A stretch of 10,912 nucleotides of DNA from Pseudomonadota bacterium. GTDB taxonomy: Bacteria > Pseudomonadota > Alphaproteobacteria > Kiloniellales > J153. A program made the position numbers and the translations under genes. The notes under the pieces were generated by a model, which worked only from the letters and a program-made list of their open reading frames with translations, had not been told where the DNA came from and made no database searches. The stretch lies in NCBI GenBank assembly GCA_022572105.1, contig JACZWN010000092.1:1815-12726 (forward strand). The letters run 5' to 3'. This document shows, piece by piece, positions 1 to 4,805 of the stretch. Numbering within the stretch: position 1 is the first letter of the stretch; each line of letters begins with the position of its first letter.

Positions 1-28
1 ATGGCGGAGGCGGCCACCGGCCTCGGCG

Positions 29-62
29 AAAAAACCCGGCGGGACCCTGAGGCCCCGCCGGC
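29..62 (-). terminator. Rho-independent terminator of the first secreted-protein gene
   Basis: Read on the minus strand, an 8-bp perfect GC stem (plus-strand arms CCGGCGGG at 36-43 and CCCGCCGG at 54-61) is followed by a run of six T (plus-strand A at 29-34). It lies about 25 bp past the TAA stop of the minus-strand gene ending at 87, where an intrinsic terminator is expected. Stem strength and the T-run make the call good. Confidence 0.85.
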
Positions 63-86
63 ATAACGGCTGGATTCGATCCGACC

Positions 87-1013
87 TTAGCTGCTCGGTG
101 TCGTCACGGCCCCGCCGTCCGTGCCGCCGTCCGTGCCGGAGGCATCGGCCGTGTCGTCGGTTCCGGTCCCGTCGTCGCCATCGCCCTCGGCGGTGGTTTC
201 CGAACCGTCGGTGGTGCCATCACTCTCGGTCTCGCCGAAGGTCGGATCTCCGGCCAAGAAGCCGGCGACCACGGCGTCCTCGGTCGCCTGGCTGATGGTC
301 CGGCTCTGGACCGTTTCCGTCGTTTCGGTGGTTTCCGGGTCCTCGGTGGTCCCGGTGACCTCGGTGACCTCGGTTTCCACGGTGGTCCCGGTGAGCTCCG
401 GGTCCTCGGTGGTCTCCGCGACCGAGATATCGAGCGCGGCGTTGATCGACTGCACCACCGCCTGCGCCTGGGTCAAGTCGGTCACCTCCCTGTTGGCCGC
501 CTCGAGGAGGCTTTCGACGGCCGCGGTGATATCGCCGTCCAGGACCGCCTGCTCGTAGGAAGCGGCCAGGCCGACCTGCGAGTTGGCACTGGCATTGGCG
601 CGCGCGTTGGCCGAGGCGTGGGCCCAGGAGTTCAGGCTGCCCAGCATGGACGCGGTCGCGCCATGTTTCGTCGAGTCGACCTCGAGGTCGCCGGTCGCGG
701 CGACTCCGCTTGCGCCGTGCTGGCTCTGGCCCGGCGCGCCGGCCTTGCCGTGGCCCTTGCCGGAGCCATCGGTCGAGGCGGTGTCGTCATCGTCGCTGTC
801 GATGTCGGCGCCGCCGTGGCCGCTATTGCCGCCGTGGCCGCCGCCGTTACCGCCGCCGTTACCGCCGCCACCATTACCCTTGGCCGCGGCCACCTGGCCC
901 TTGAAGTCCAGGCTGGTGAAGTCCGGCGCGGCCGGCACGGCGACCAAGGCGAGGGCCAGGACGCTCGCCGCCGTCAACAGGCCGCTCCGCCGGATGATCC
1001 GTCTATTGCACAT
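87..1013 (-). CDS. Secreted Gly/Asn-rich and Thr/Glu-rich protein, paralogue A (unknown function)
   Basis: The 308-residue product has an N-terminal signal peptide: a basic stretch (RRIIRR) and a hydrophobic core at about residues 11-29, so it should be exported. Order of parts: signal; NGGG-repeat Gly/Asn-rich linker (46-68); acidic DDDD patch (74-77); a short core at about 117-195 opening with HGATASMLGSLN and including ANSQVG; then a Thr/Glu/Asp/Gly low-complexity tail to the end. The core matches paralogue B at 1444-2130 (HGALTSMLGSLN and PNSRVG), so both belong to one family. I know of similar 'LNAAHAS...NSRVG' secreted hypothetical proteins in alphaproteobacteria, but no function. Two ATGs are adjacent (1016 and 1013); I chose 1013 because GGGAG then lies 7 nt upstream, against 4 nt for the other. 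The tail carries a 21-residue repeat. A surface or matrix role is only a guess. It is monocistronic, with its own promoter and terminator. Confidence 0.8.
   Translation of the reverse strand: MCNRRIIRRSGLLTAASVLALALVAVPAAPDFTSLDFKGQVAAAKGNGGGGNGGGNGGGHGGNSGHGGADIDSDDDDTASTDGSGKGHGKAGAPGQSQHGASGVAATGDLEVDSTKHGATASMLGSLNSWAHASANARANASANSQVGLAASYEQAVLDGDITAAVESLLEAANREVTDLTQAQAVVQSINAALDISVAETTEDPELTGTTVETEVTEVTGTTEDPETTETTETVQSRTISQATEDAVVAGFLAGDPTFGETESDGTTDGSETTAEGDGDDGTGTDDTADASGTDGGTDGGAVTTPSS
334..414 (-). repeat. Imperfect 63-bp (21-aa) repeat in the Thr/Glu-rich tail
   Basis: The same 18-bp string (TCCGGGTCCTCGGTGGTC, plus strand) occurs at 334-351 and 397-414, a period of 63 bp or 21 codons. 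In protein terms TTEDPE recurs with T/E/V spacer residues between. Shorter GGTGACCTC duplications lie between the copies. The repeat keeps the reading frame, which suggests growth by slippage or recombination in a disordered tail. Confidence 0.75.
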
Positions 1014-1113
1014 CATGAGACTCCCATGTTCGATGCAAGGTCGCCGGACCCAATACTTTGGGCGCCGCGGCGAAACCGTTTACTTTTCAGTAACTATCTG
1101 ACTTTCAGAGAGT

Positions 1114-1142
1114 ATTATGAAGGAAAATACGAGATTTGTCCA
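1114..1142 (-). promoter_or_regulatory. Predicted sigma70-type promoter of paralogue A
   Basis: On the minus strand, TGGACA (plus 1137-1142) is followed after exactly 17 bp by CATAAT (plus 1114-1119). Each hexamer is one mismatch from consensus. Transcription would begin near 1107, giving a leader of roughly 95 nt before the ATG at 1013. The site sits in the AT-rich island and overlaps an inverted repeat. Confidence 0.55.
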
Positions 1143-1157
1143 GAAAAAAGACAAATC
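1133..1157. promoter_or_regulatory. Inverted repeat GATTTGTC-N9-GACAAATC over the -35 region (candidate operator)
   Basis: Perfect 8-bp arms at 1133-1140 and 1150-1157 are separated by 9 bp. The proximal arm overlaps the predicted -35 hexamer of paralogue A. A third copy of ATTTGTC lies at 1193-1199. Spacing and position suit a dimeric regulator; which one is unknown. A hairpin role is less likely because the arms lie upstream of the predicted transcript. Confidence 0.4.
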
Positions 1158-1362
1158 ATTACTTGGTTTTTTTATCTAAAATTCGACGTTTTATTTGTCG
1201 TTAAGAAAACCTTTCCGCCGCCGATGGCGCGTTCGAGGCACGGGGAACGCCGCCGGACCCGATGCCTGGGAGACGGCGTGAAGGGCGGCGCGGGCCGGAC
1301 GTGATGCCCCGGGACGCCTTTGTCGAATGGGACCGGGGGGTGCCGGGCGCGCCGCCGACGCG

Positions 1363-1393
1363 AAAAACCGGCGGAAGCGAGTGCTTCCGCCGG
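1363..1393 (-). terminator. Rho-independent terminator of paralogue B
   Basis: A perfect 11-bp stem (CCGGCGGAAGC at 1368-1378, GCTTCCGCCGG at 1383-1393) closes a 4-nt loop. On the minus strand it is followed by five T (plus-strand A at 1363-1367). It begins about 50 bp past the TAG stop at 1444. This is one of the cleanest signals in the window. Confidence 0.9.
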
Positions 1394-1443
1394 CCTGTGT
1401 GATTGCGTCCAGAACGCCTATGCCGTGTCAGACACGGTCAAGC

Positions 1444-2130
1444 CTAGGGTGTGGGAGAAATCTCTTCGGCCACGGCTGCCTCAGCGTTATCGAGAGCGTC
1501 ATCAGTGGCGTCGATGTTGTCGCCGAGCAAGTCGTTTACCCCGCCAACCACATCTTCGACGGTGTTTGCACCCATCACCTCGAGGTCCTTGTTCGACGCA
1601 TCAATCAGGGCTTGCGCGACAATACCCAGGTTCGTATTTGAGGGATCCGCGGTATAATCATTGAACGCGTCCATATACTCCCTGATCTGTCCGACCCTGG
1701 AATTGGGGTTGGTGTTGGTATTCCCATTCGCGATGGCGTGGGCGGCGTTTAGGCTGCCGAGCATCGAGGTCAGCGCGCCGTGATTGTCCATGTGGGAGCC
1801 GTTGTGGCTGCTCAGCACGCCGCTGACCGCGTCCTTGTCGTGGCCGAGGGCGAGGCCGTGCCCGTGGCCGGGGCCATCCTCGCCGCCGACGGCGGAATTG
1901 CTGATCACCTGTCCCGGCGCCGAACCGCCCAGGCCACCCTTGCCATGGCCCCGGCCATTGCCGCCGCCGTTGCCCGCGCCGTTGTTGCCGCCGCCCTTGG
2001 CGAGCGCCGCGCTGGGCGTGAAGCCCGGGAACTCCCCGCCCGGAGCCAAGGGCGCGGCCACGAGGGCGAGCGCGAATCCGCCGGCCGCGGCGGTGAGCGC
2101 GATCCTGCGCGTCCAGCTTCGATCCGACAT
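1444..2130 (-). CDS. Secreted Gly/Asn-rich protein, paralogue B (unknown function)
   Basis: The 228-residue product starts at the ATG at 2130, preceded on the minus strand by GAGGAGGAGG about 7 nt away. An upstream in-frame start (2244) would add 38 Arg-rich residues with no ribosome site, so I reject it. Residues 1-30 form a signal peptide (TRR then a hydrophobic stretch, LALVAAPLAP). A Gly/Asn/His-rich linker spans about 45-100. A conserved core follows: HGALTSMLGSLNAAHAIAN at 117-135, PNSRVGQI at 142-149, then a helical, mostly acidic region to SPTP at the end. The motif series matches paralogue A, which instead has a long Thr/Glu-rich tail. The TRR pair resembles a weak Tat signal but lacks the full consensus, so Sec export is as likely. 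It is monocistronic, with its own terminator and a FixK/FNR-type palindrome upstream. No known function. Confidence 0.82.
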   Translation of the reverse strand: MSDRSWTRRIALTAAAGGFALALVAAPLAPGGEFPGFTPSAALAKGGGNNGAGNGGGNGRGHGKGGLGGSAPGQVISNSAVGGEDGPGHGHGLALGHDKDAVSGVLSSHNGSHMDNHGALTSMLGSLNAAHAIANGNTNTNPNSRVGQIREYMDAFNDYTADPSNTNLGIVAQALIDASNKDLEVMGANTVEDVVGGVNDLLGDNIDATDDALDNAEAAVAEEISPTP

Positions 2131-2421
2131 GTCAGTCCTCCTCCTCGTGCGCAAACGCTTTCGTAACCGCGCCGGAGCCGCCCTGGGGCGGCGGCCCGAC
2201 GCTTTGATCCGGGTCAAGATTAACAGGAAATTAACGCGCGGCAACCAATAAAACCCTCCGCCCCAAAAATATCACAGAAATAGCGTTTGTGTTCACTTGA
2301 ATTACAAACTATTCATATTGTCTTGGTTAATAAATATAGTTAATGGGTAAAATATTCGGCAACTACGTGCGCCCGTTGGGACGCGGCCGCGGAAGCCCGA
2401 GCGGCGCCCTGACCGGCCGAC
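2131..2421. other. Intergenic control region upstream of paralogue B
   Basis: This 291-bp stretch separates the stop of the SRAP gene (2422) from the paralogue B start. About 2245-2360 is markedly AT-rich. It contains a FixK/FNR-like palindrome at 2204-2217. I see no clean promoter with good hexamers and spacing, and no stem with a T-run ending the SRAP transcript. Confidence 0.6.
2204..2217. promoter_or_regulatory. FNR/FixK-type binding site TTGATCCGGGTCAA
   Basis: The 14-bp sequence has perfect TTGA-N6-TCAA half-sites and matches the FNR consensus TTGAT-N4-ATCAA with one mismatch. FNR, FixK and related CRP-family proteins use such sites to respond to oxygen or nitrogen oxides in alphaproteobacteria. 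Its centre is about 80 bp upstream of the paralogue B start codon. Whether it activates or represses cannot be told, because the promoter is not clear. Confidence 0.5.
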
Positions 2422-3141
2422 TCACAGCAGGCGCGGCTGCGCGCCCGGCGCCGGCCCCGCGGCGTCGAGCGGCTCGATCAGCGCCGGGTCGTCGTTGGCC
2501 GGGCTGTTGAGCCGCGGCGAGACCCGGTAATGGGTGAGCGCCTCGGACGGGTAGGGCACGAGCAGCCCTTGCGCCTCGGCGCCCGGCGTCTCCGGATCGA
2601 GCCAGGGGTCGAAGGCATCGGGCGCCAGGATCACCGGCATGCGCGGGTGAATCTCCTTGATGAGGGTGTTGGCCTCGGTGGTGACGATGGTGCAGCTCTC
2701 GATCGCCGCGCCCCCGTGCGGATCGCTCCAGCGCTCCCACAGCCCGGCCAAGGCGAAGGGCCCGCCGTCGACCAGCGTGATCCGGTAGGGCTGCTTGCCG
2801 CCGGCCTCGGTCTTCCATTCGTAGAAGCCGTCGGCGACGATCAGGCAGCGGCGTTCGCGGAAGGCCGCCCGGAACGCCGGCTTCTCGGCCAGGGTTTCGG
2901 CGCGGGCATTGATCGTGCGGTTGCCGATCGCGGGGTCCTTGGCCCAGGCCGGGATCAGGCCCCAGCGCAGCCAGACGAAACGGCGCCCGGCCTCACCCGA
3001 CTCGCCGGACGCCAGGCGCACGGCGGCGACGTCCTGGCTGGGCGCGATGTTGGCGCGCGGCGCCAGGTTCGGGCGCTCGGGGAAATCGAACACCTTGCGC
3101 ACCGCCTCCACCGGCGTGGTCAGGGAATAGCGCCCGCACAT
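2422..3141 (-). CDS. SRAP-domain abasic-site DNA-protein crosslinker (YedK/HMCES family)
   Basis: The 239-residue protein begins MCGRYSL. Cys2 is the family nucleophile, exposed after Met removal, that forms a stable thiazolidine crosslink with abasic sites in single-stranded DNA and shields them from strand breakage. Other family signatures follow in order: NIAPSQ (31-36), WGLIPAWAKD (60-69), INARAET with Asn78 (77-83), ADGFYEW with Glu108 (103-109), and EIHPRMPVIL with His165 (163-172). Cys2, Asn78, Glu108 and His165 correspond to the catalytic set of E. coli YedK. Length is slightly above the usual 220 or so because of a Pro/Ala-rich C-terminal tail. The ribosome site AAGGAGG lies about 11 nt upstream of the ATG, a little far. 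It is followed by an AT-rich intergenic region and preceded, on the same strand, by an MlrC remnant 83 bp away. Identity is firm; the cellular role is inferred from the family. Confidence 0.93.
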   Translation of the reverse strand: MCGRYSLTTPVEAVRKVFDFPERPNLAPRANIAPSQDVAAVRLASGESGEAGRRFVWLRWGLIPAWAKDPAIGNRTINARAETLAEKPAFRAAFRERRCLIVADGFYEWKTEAGGKQPYRITLVDGGPFALAGLWERWSDPHGGAAIESCTIVTTEANTLIKEIHPRMPVILAPDAFDPWLDPETPGAEAQGLLVPYPSEALTHYRVSPRLNSPANDDPALIEPLDAAGPAPGAQPRLL

Positions 3142-3166
3142 GCTCGATATCGCCTCCTTCGCCGGT

Positions 3167-3190
3167 CATGAAACACGCCATGAAACACGG
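3167..3190. repeat. Tandem 12-bp duplication CATGAAACACGC/CATGAAACACGG
   Basis: Two head-to-tail copies differing only in the last base lie in the short gap between the MlrC remnant and the SRAP gene. This looks like a simple slippage duplication. No function is evident. Confidence 0.7.
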
Positions 3191-3224
3191 CCGGCCCCGC
3201 CGTTTCAAGCACCGGCGTTTGACG

Positions 3225-3575
3225 TTACCCCGGCGGCAAGCGTTCGGGCGGCACGCGCCGAAACGGCAGCCGCGCCAGGTCGGGGGCGGCCGGGCCCGGC
3301 GTGTCGACGTCGAGGATGGCGGCGAAGGTCTCGGCGAAGGCGGCGCGGAAGTGGTTCTTCGCCTTGACGCAGAGCAGCAAGGTTCCGTCCCAATCGGAAT
3401 GGCGCTCGAGAAAGTCGACGGCCGCGACCAGTTCGCTGCGCGTACCCGCGTAGAAGATGCGCGCCGCTTCGCCCGCGGCCCACTGGCGGCGCCCGAAGGC
3501 CCCCAGTCCGGTCGGCACCGGCGAGAATGAGTTGCCCTCATGGCTCACGCGGGCGATGGCCAGGCGCTTGGGCAC
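3225..3575 (-). pseudogene. Internally deleted MlrC-like (M81 family) gene remnant
   Basis: The 116-residue frame joins two ends of an M81/MlrC-type protein. Residues 3-64 look like the family N-terminus (RLAIARVSHEGNSFSPVPT, then QWAAGEAARIFYAGTRSEL and a DWDGTLL region). Residues 69-116 look like its C-terminus (VKAKNHFRAAF, then ILDVDTPGPAAPDLARLPF). Full-length relatives are about 480-500 residues, so roughly 370 central residues, including the presumed metal-binding part, are missing, yet the frame is kept. The join lies near 3365-3390. I place the start at the GTG at 3575 because family members begin just before RLAIAR; no ribosome site is visible there. A TTG at 3629 also opens the frame. 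MlrC proteins are named for degradation of linearised microcystin, but most relatives have unknown substrates. Enzyme activity is very unlikely. The match is from recalled family sequences, not an alignment. Confidence 0.6.
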
Positions 3576-3652
3576 GGCGGAAAGGGGGATTTGAATGGTT
3601 GGTTCGGCGCCTTTGCAGGTGCGGGTCAACCGCCTTCAGGTTCGACGAAAGG

Positions 3653-4141
3653 TTATCGGGCAACCAGCCTGTGGTCGAGTAGCACCGGCGATTCCGGGCC
3701 AATCGCAATGCGCGGAAACTCGTTGTGATCCTGATTTATCAGCACGTTGGGCTCGAAAGGAGAGAGCACCGACGGCACCACCAGTACGGCGGAGCGCCGC
3801 TGGTCGTACCAGCGATCACCGAACGCCTGGCTGGCCCGGTAGCCCGGCTCGTCCCAGCCGATCAGGTCCGAAGAACTCACGACCTCACGGCTTACATCGG
3901 CTGGAATCACACAACGTGCATAGCGCACGCCCGGCGGCAGCTTGCCGATATTCCAATGAACAAGGTTTTCAAGCACCGCCAGGGCGTAAACGCTCGCGCA
4001 GCTGATCATCCGGCGCGACGGCGTCGACCACCGCCCAGCCCGCCTCACGGCCCCGCCGCCGTCAAATACCGGAAATTCCGAGACTCCGATTCGAAACGCC
4101 GCGAAAGCGCCGTCGAACCGAGACTCATACGGGGAATCCAT
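3653..4141 (-). CDS. RES-domain toxin of a RES-Xre toxin-antitoxin pair
   Basis: The 162-residue protein has the RES-domain layout: AFRIGVSEFPVFDGGGAV at 14-31 with Arg17, GRW at 36-38, LENLVHW with Glu58 at 57-63, GVRYARCVIP at 71-80, and VVPSVLSPFEPNVLIN at 121-136 with Ser124. Characterised RES toxins modify or degrade NAD+, halting growth. The Arg, Glu and Ser after which the family is named can be placed here. The Tyr usually seen after the GRPV segment appears to be Ser47 (RRMISCAS), so toxicity could be reduced; that alignment is by eye. The start ATG at 4141 overlaps the end of the antitoxin gene by 17 nt, implying translational coupling. A longer frame beginning at 4180 would add 13 basic residues unlike the family. 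The next minus-strand frame downstream is the MlrC remnant. Confidence 0.85.
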   Translation of the reverse strand: MDSPYESRFDGAFAAFRIGVSEFPVFDGGGAVRRAGRWSTPSRRMISCASVYALAVLENLVHWNIGKLPPGVRYARCVIPADVSREVVSSSDLIGWDEPGYRASQAFGDRWYDQRRSAVLVVPSVLSPFEPNVLINQDHNEFPRIAIGPESPVLLDHRLVAR

Positions 4142-4547
4142 AGCGTGCCCGATCCAACACCTCCTCGACCTCGCGCGCACCGATCTCGGACCTGGCGCGG
4201 GTCAGCGGGGCATCGCCGCCAAGCTCCGGGTGTGGCGCGGCCAAGAACCGCCTGGCGTCCGGTTCGTCTTGCCATATCTCGACGGCCAACGCGAAGATCC
4301 GCGCCAGACGCTCCGTGCTCTGGGCATGTTTCATGGGCAGGGACTCGTGCCGAGTGTACGAGGCCTTCGGCATGATGCTGTACTTAAATGCCGTTTCGTC
4401 GCTCAGCTTGCGGGCGAGGACGTCCAGGGCCCGGCGGGGCATCTTGCCGTTGGCGATCAACTGATCGAGTTCGTGCATACTGCGGAATTCCCTATGGAAA
4501 ACCGCTCGGCCACCCATGGCTTCGGCTATCTTCTGAGCAGTGATCAT
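4125..4547 (-). CDS. Xre/MbcA/ParS-type antitoxin (DUF2384 family) of the RES-Xre pair
   Basis: The 140-residue product precedes and overlaps the RES toxin, the standard order for this TA type. Its middle holds a helical region (RALDVLARKLSDETAFKYSI) resembling the N-terminal DNA-binding part. The C-terminal half (TERLARIFALAVEIWQDEPD, ARRFLAAPHPELGGDAPL, then AREVEEVLDRARYGFPV) is the typical Xre/MbcA/ParS toxin-binding domain: LA...A..VW.D...A..FL..PHP.LGG..P. The start is set by AGGAGG six nt before the ATG at 4547. The alternative ATG at 4562 is only about 3 nt from the predicted transcription start, so I reject it. It should neutralise the toxin and repress its own operon through the palindrome in the promoter. 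Confidence 0.88.
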   Translation of the reverse strand: MITAQKIAEAMGGRAVFHREFRSMHELDQLIANGKMPRRALDVLARKLSDETAFKYSIMPKASYTRHESLPMKHAQSTERLARIFALAVEIWQDEPDARRFLAAPHPELGGDAPLTRARSEIGAREVEEVLDRARYGFPV

Positions 4548-4571
4548 GGCGAGCCTCCTCATTTGATCTAT

Positions 4572-4600
4572 AAAATAGGCTCAAATGAGCCAAAAAACAA
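4572..4600 (-). promoter_or_regulatory. Promoter of the RES-Xre operon with palindromic operator in the spacer
   Basis: On the minus strand, TTGTTT (plus 4595-4600) and TATTTT (plus 4572-4577) are exactly 17 bp apart. The spacer contains the palindrome GGCTCA-TT-TGAGCC (plus 4578-4591), filling it apart from three bases. A bound antitoxin would block RNA polymerase, which fits autoregulation. The expected start near 4565 leaves a short leader carrying the AGGAGG site of the antitoxin at 4554-4559. Confidence 0.72.
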
Positions 4601-4646
4601 GCAATTTGCGAGTCATGGCTGCCTTCCAAGGGCGACCAGGTAGCCG

Positions 4647-4675
4647 TTGCCAGCATCCGCGGGCTCCGCTAAACT
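4647..4675 (+). promoter_or_regulatory. Possible upstream promoter toward nrdA
   Basis: TTGCCA (4647-4652) and TAAACT (4670-4675) are separated by 17 bp in the divergent region between the TA operon and nrdA. Hexamers are fair, and the same TAAACT appears upstream of dinB (8979-8984). It may be a second nrdA promoter upstream of the main one. Low certainty. Confidence 0.35.
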
Positions 4676-4700
4676 GTTGATGTTCCTCTTTCGTTCCGAC

Positions 4701-4728
4701 TCGACAGGGCCACAATTTGTGGTATGTT
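4701..4728 (+). promoter_or_regulatory. Predicted main promoter of nrdAB
   Basis: TCGACA (4701-4706) and TATGTT (4723-4728) are 16 bp apart. Transcription would begin near 4735, about 70 nt before the nrdA start. The first NrdR-like box covers the spacer and start of the -10 hexamer, and the second lies just past the start site. That is the layout expected for a repressed promoter. Confidence 0.5.
4710..4725 (+). promoter_or_regulatory. NrdR-like box 1
   Basis: CCACAATTTGTGGTAT aligns to the published NrdR-box consensus (acaCwAtATaTwGtgt) at about 12 of 16 positions. It also contains the perfect short palindrome CCACAA-T-TTGTGG. It overlaps the promoter spacer and -10 hexamer. NrdR is the zinc-finger/ATP-cone repressor of RNR genes in most bacteria. 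Confidence 0.5.
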
Positions 4729-4740
4729 GCGCGTCCCAGA

Positions 4741-4756
4741 TCCCAACATCTTGTGG
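4741..4756 (+). promoter_or_regulatory. NrdR-like box 2
   Basis: TCCCAACATCTTGTGG agrees with the core of the NrdR-box consensus (C-w-A-t-A-T-a-T-w-G) except at the variable t and a positions. Its start is exactly 31 bp from that of box 1, three helical turns. Tandem boxes 31-32 bp apart are the known arrangement for NrdR, which strengthens both calls. Confidence 0.6.
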
Positions 4757-4792
4757 TTTTCCACAAATAATTCGATCCACAGCTGTGGATAA
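4751..4792. promoter_or_regulatory. DnaA-box-like cluster upstream of nrdA
   Basis: The perfect DnaA box TTATCCACA lies on the minus strand at 4784-4792 (TGTGGATAA on plus). It forms half of a 16-bp palindrome, ATCCACAGCTGTGGAT, at 4775-4790. A one-mismatch box TTTTCCACA is at 4757-4765, inside another palindrome (TTGTGG-TTTT-CCACAA, 4751-4766). A two-mismatch box CGATCCACA is at 4773-4781. DnaA is known to regulate nrdAB in E. coli through boxes at its promoter, so replication-linked control is plausible here. Confidence 0.6.
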
Positions 4793-4805
4793 GCGAGGGG
4801 GTTGC

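Larger units (their letters stand above)
1014..1443. other. Intergenic region between the two secreted-protein genes
   Basis: This 430-bp stretch has no convincing gene. From 1014 to about 1215 it is the leader and promoter region of paralogue A, with a clearly AT-rich island at about 1075-1215. From about 1220 to 1360 it is GC-rich with nothing recognisable. At 1363-1393 it holds the terminator of paralogue B. Open frames crossing it are extensions of antisense frames in GC-rich coding DNA. Confidence 0.7.

Noticed and set aside
835..880. A CRISPR or satellite array in the CCGCCGTTACCG repeats
   Set aside because: The units are 12 bp, contiguous and in frame, encoding NGGG linker residues of the secreted protein. 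There are no spacers.
618..1304. A plus-strand gene antisense to secreted paralogue A
   Set aside because: The Ala/Val/Arg-rich translation mirrors the Gly-rich repeats of the minus gene and continues through its promoter and AT-rich island. It has no recognisable domain.
2131..2244. An upstream start for secreted paralogue B at 2244
   Set aside because: It would place 38 Arg-rich residues before a normal signal peptide. GAGGAGGAGG directly precedes the ATG at 2130.
3576..3652. A separate small gene between the RES toxin and the MlrC remnant
   Set aside because: Only a short TTG-initiated extension of the MlrC frame is open there. It has no ribosome site and no family resemblance.
4647..4805. 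A 53-residue N-terminal extension of NrdA from the ATG at 4647
   Set aside because: It would translate through the predicted promoter, NrdR boxes and DnaA box, and the ATG at 4806 has a proper ribosome site.
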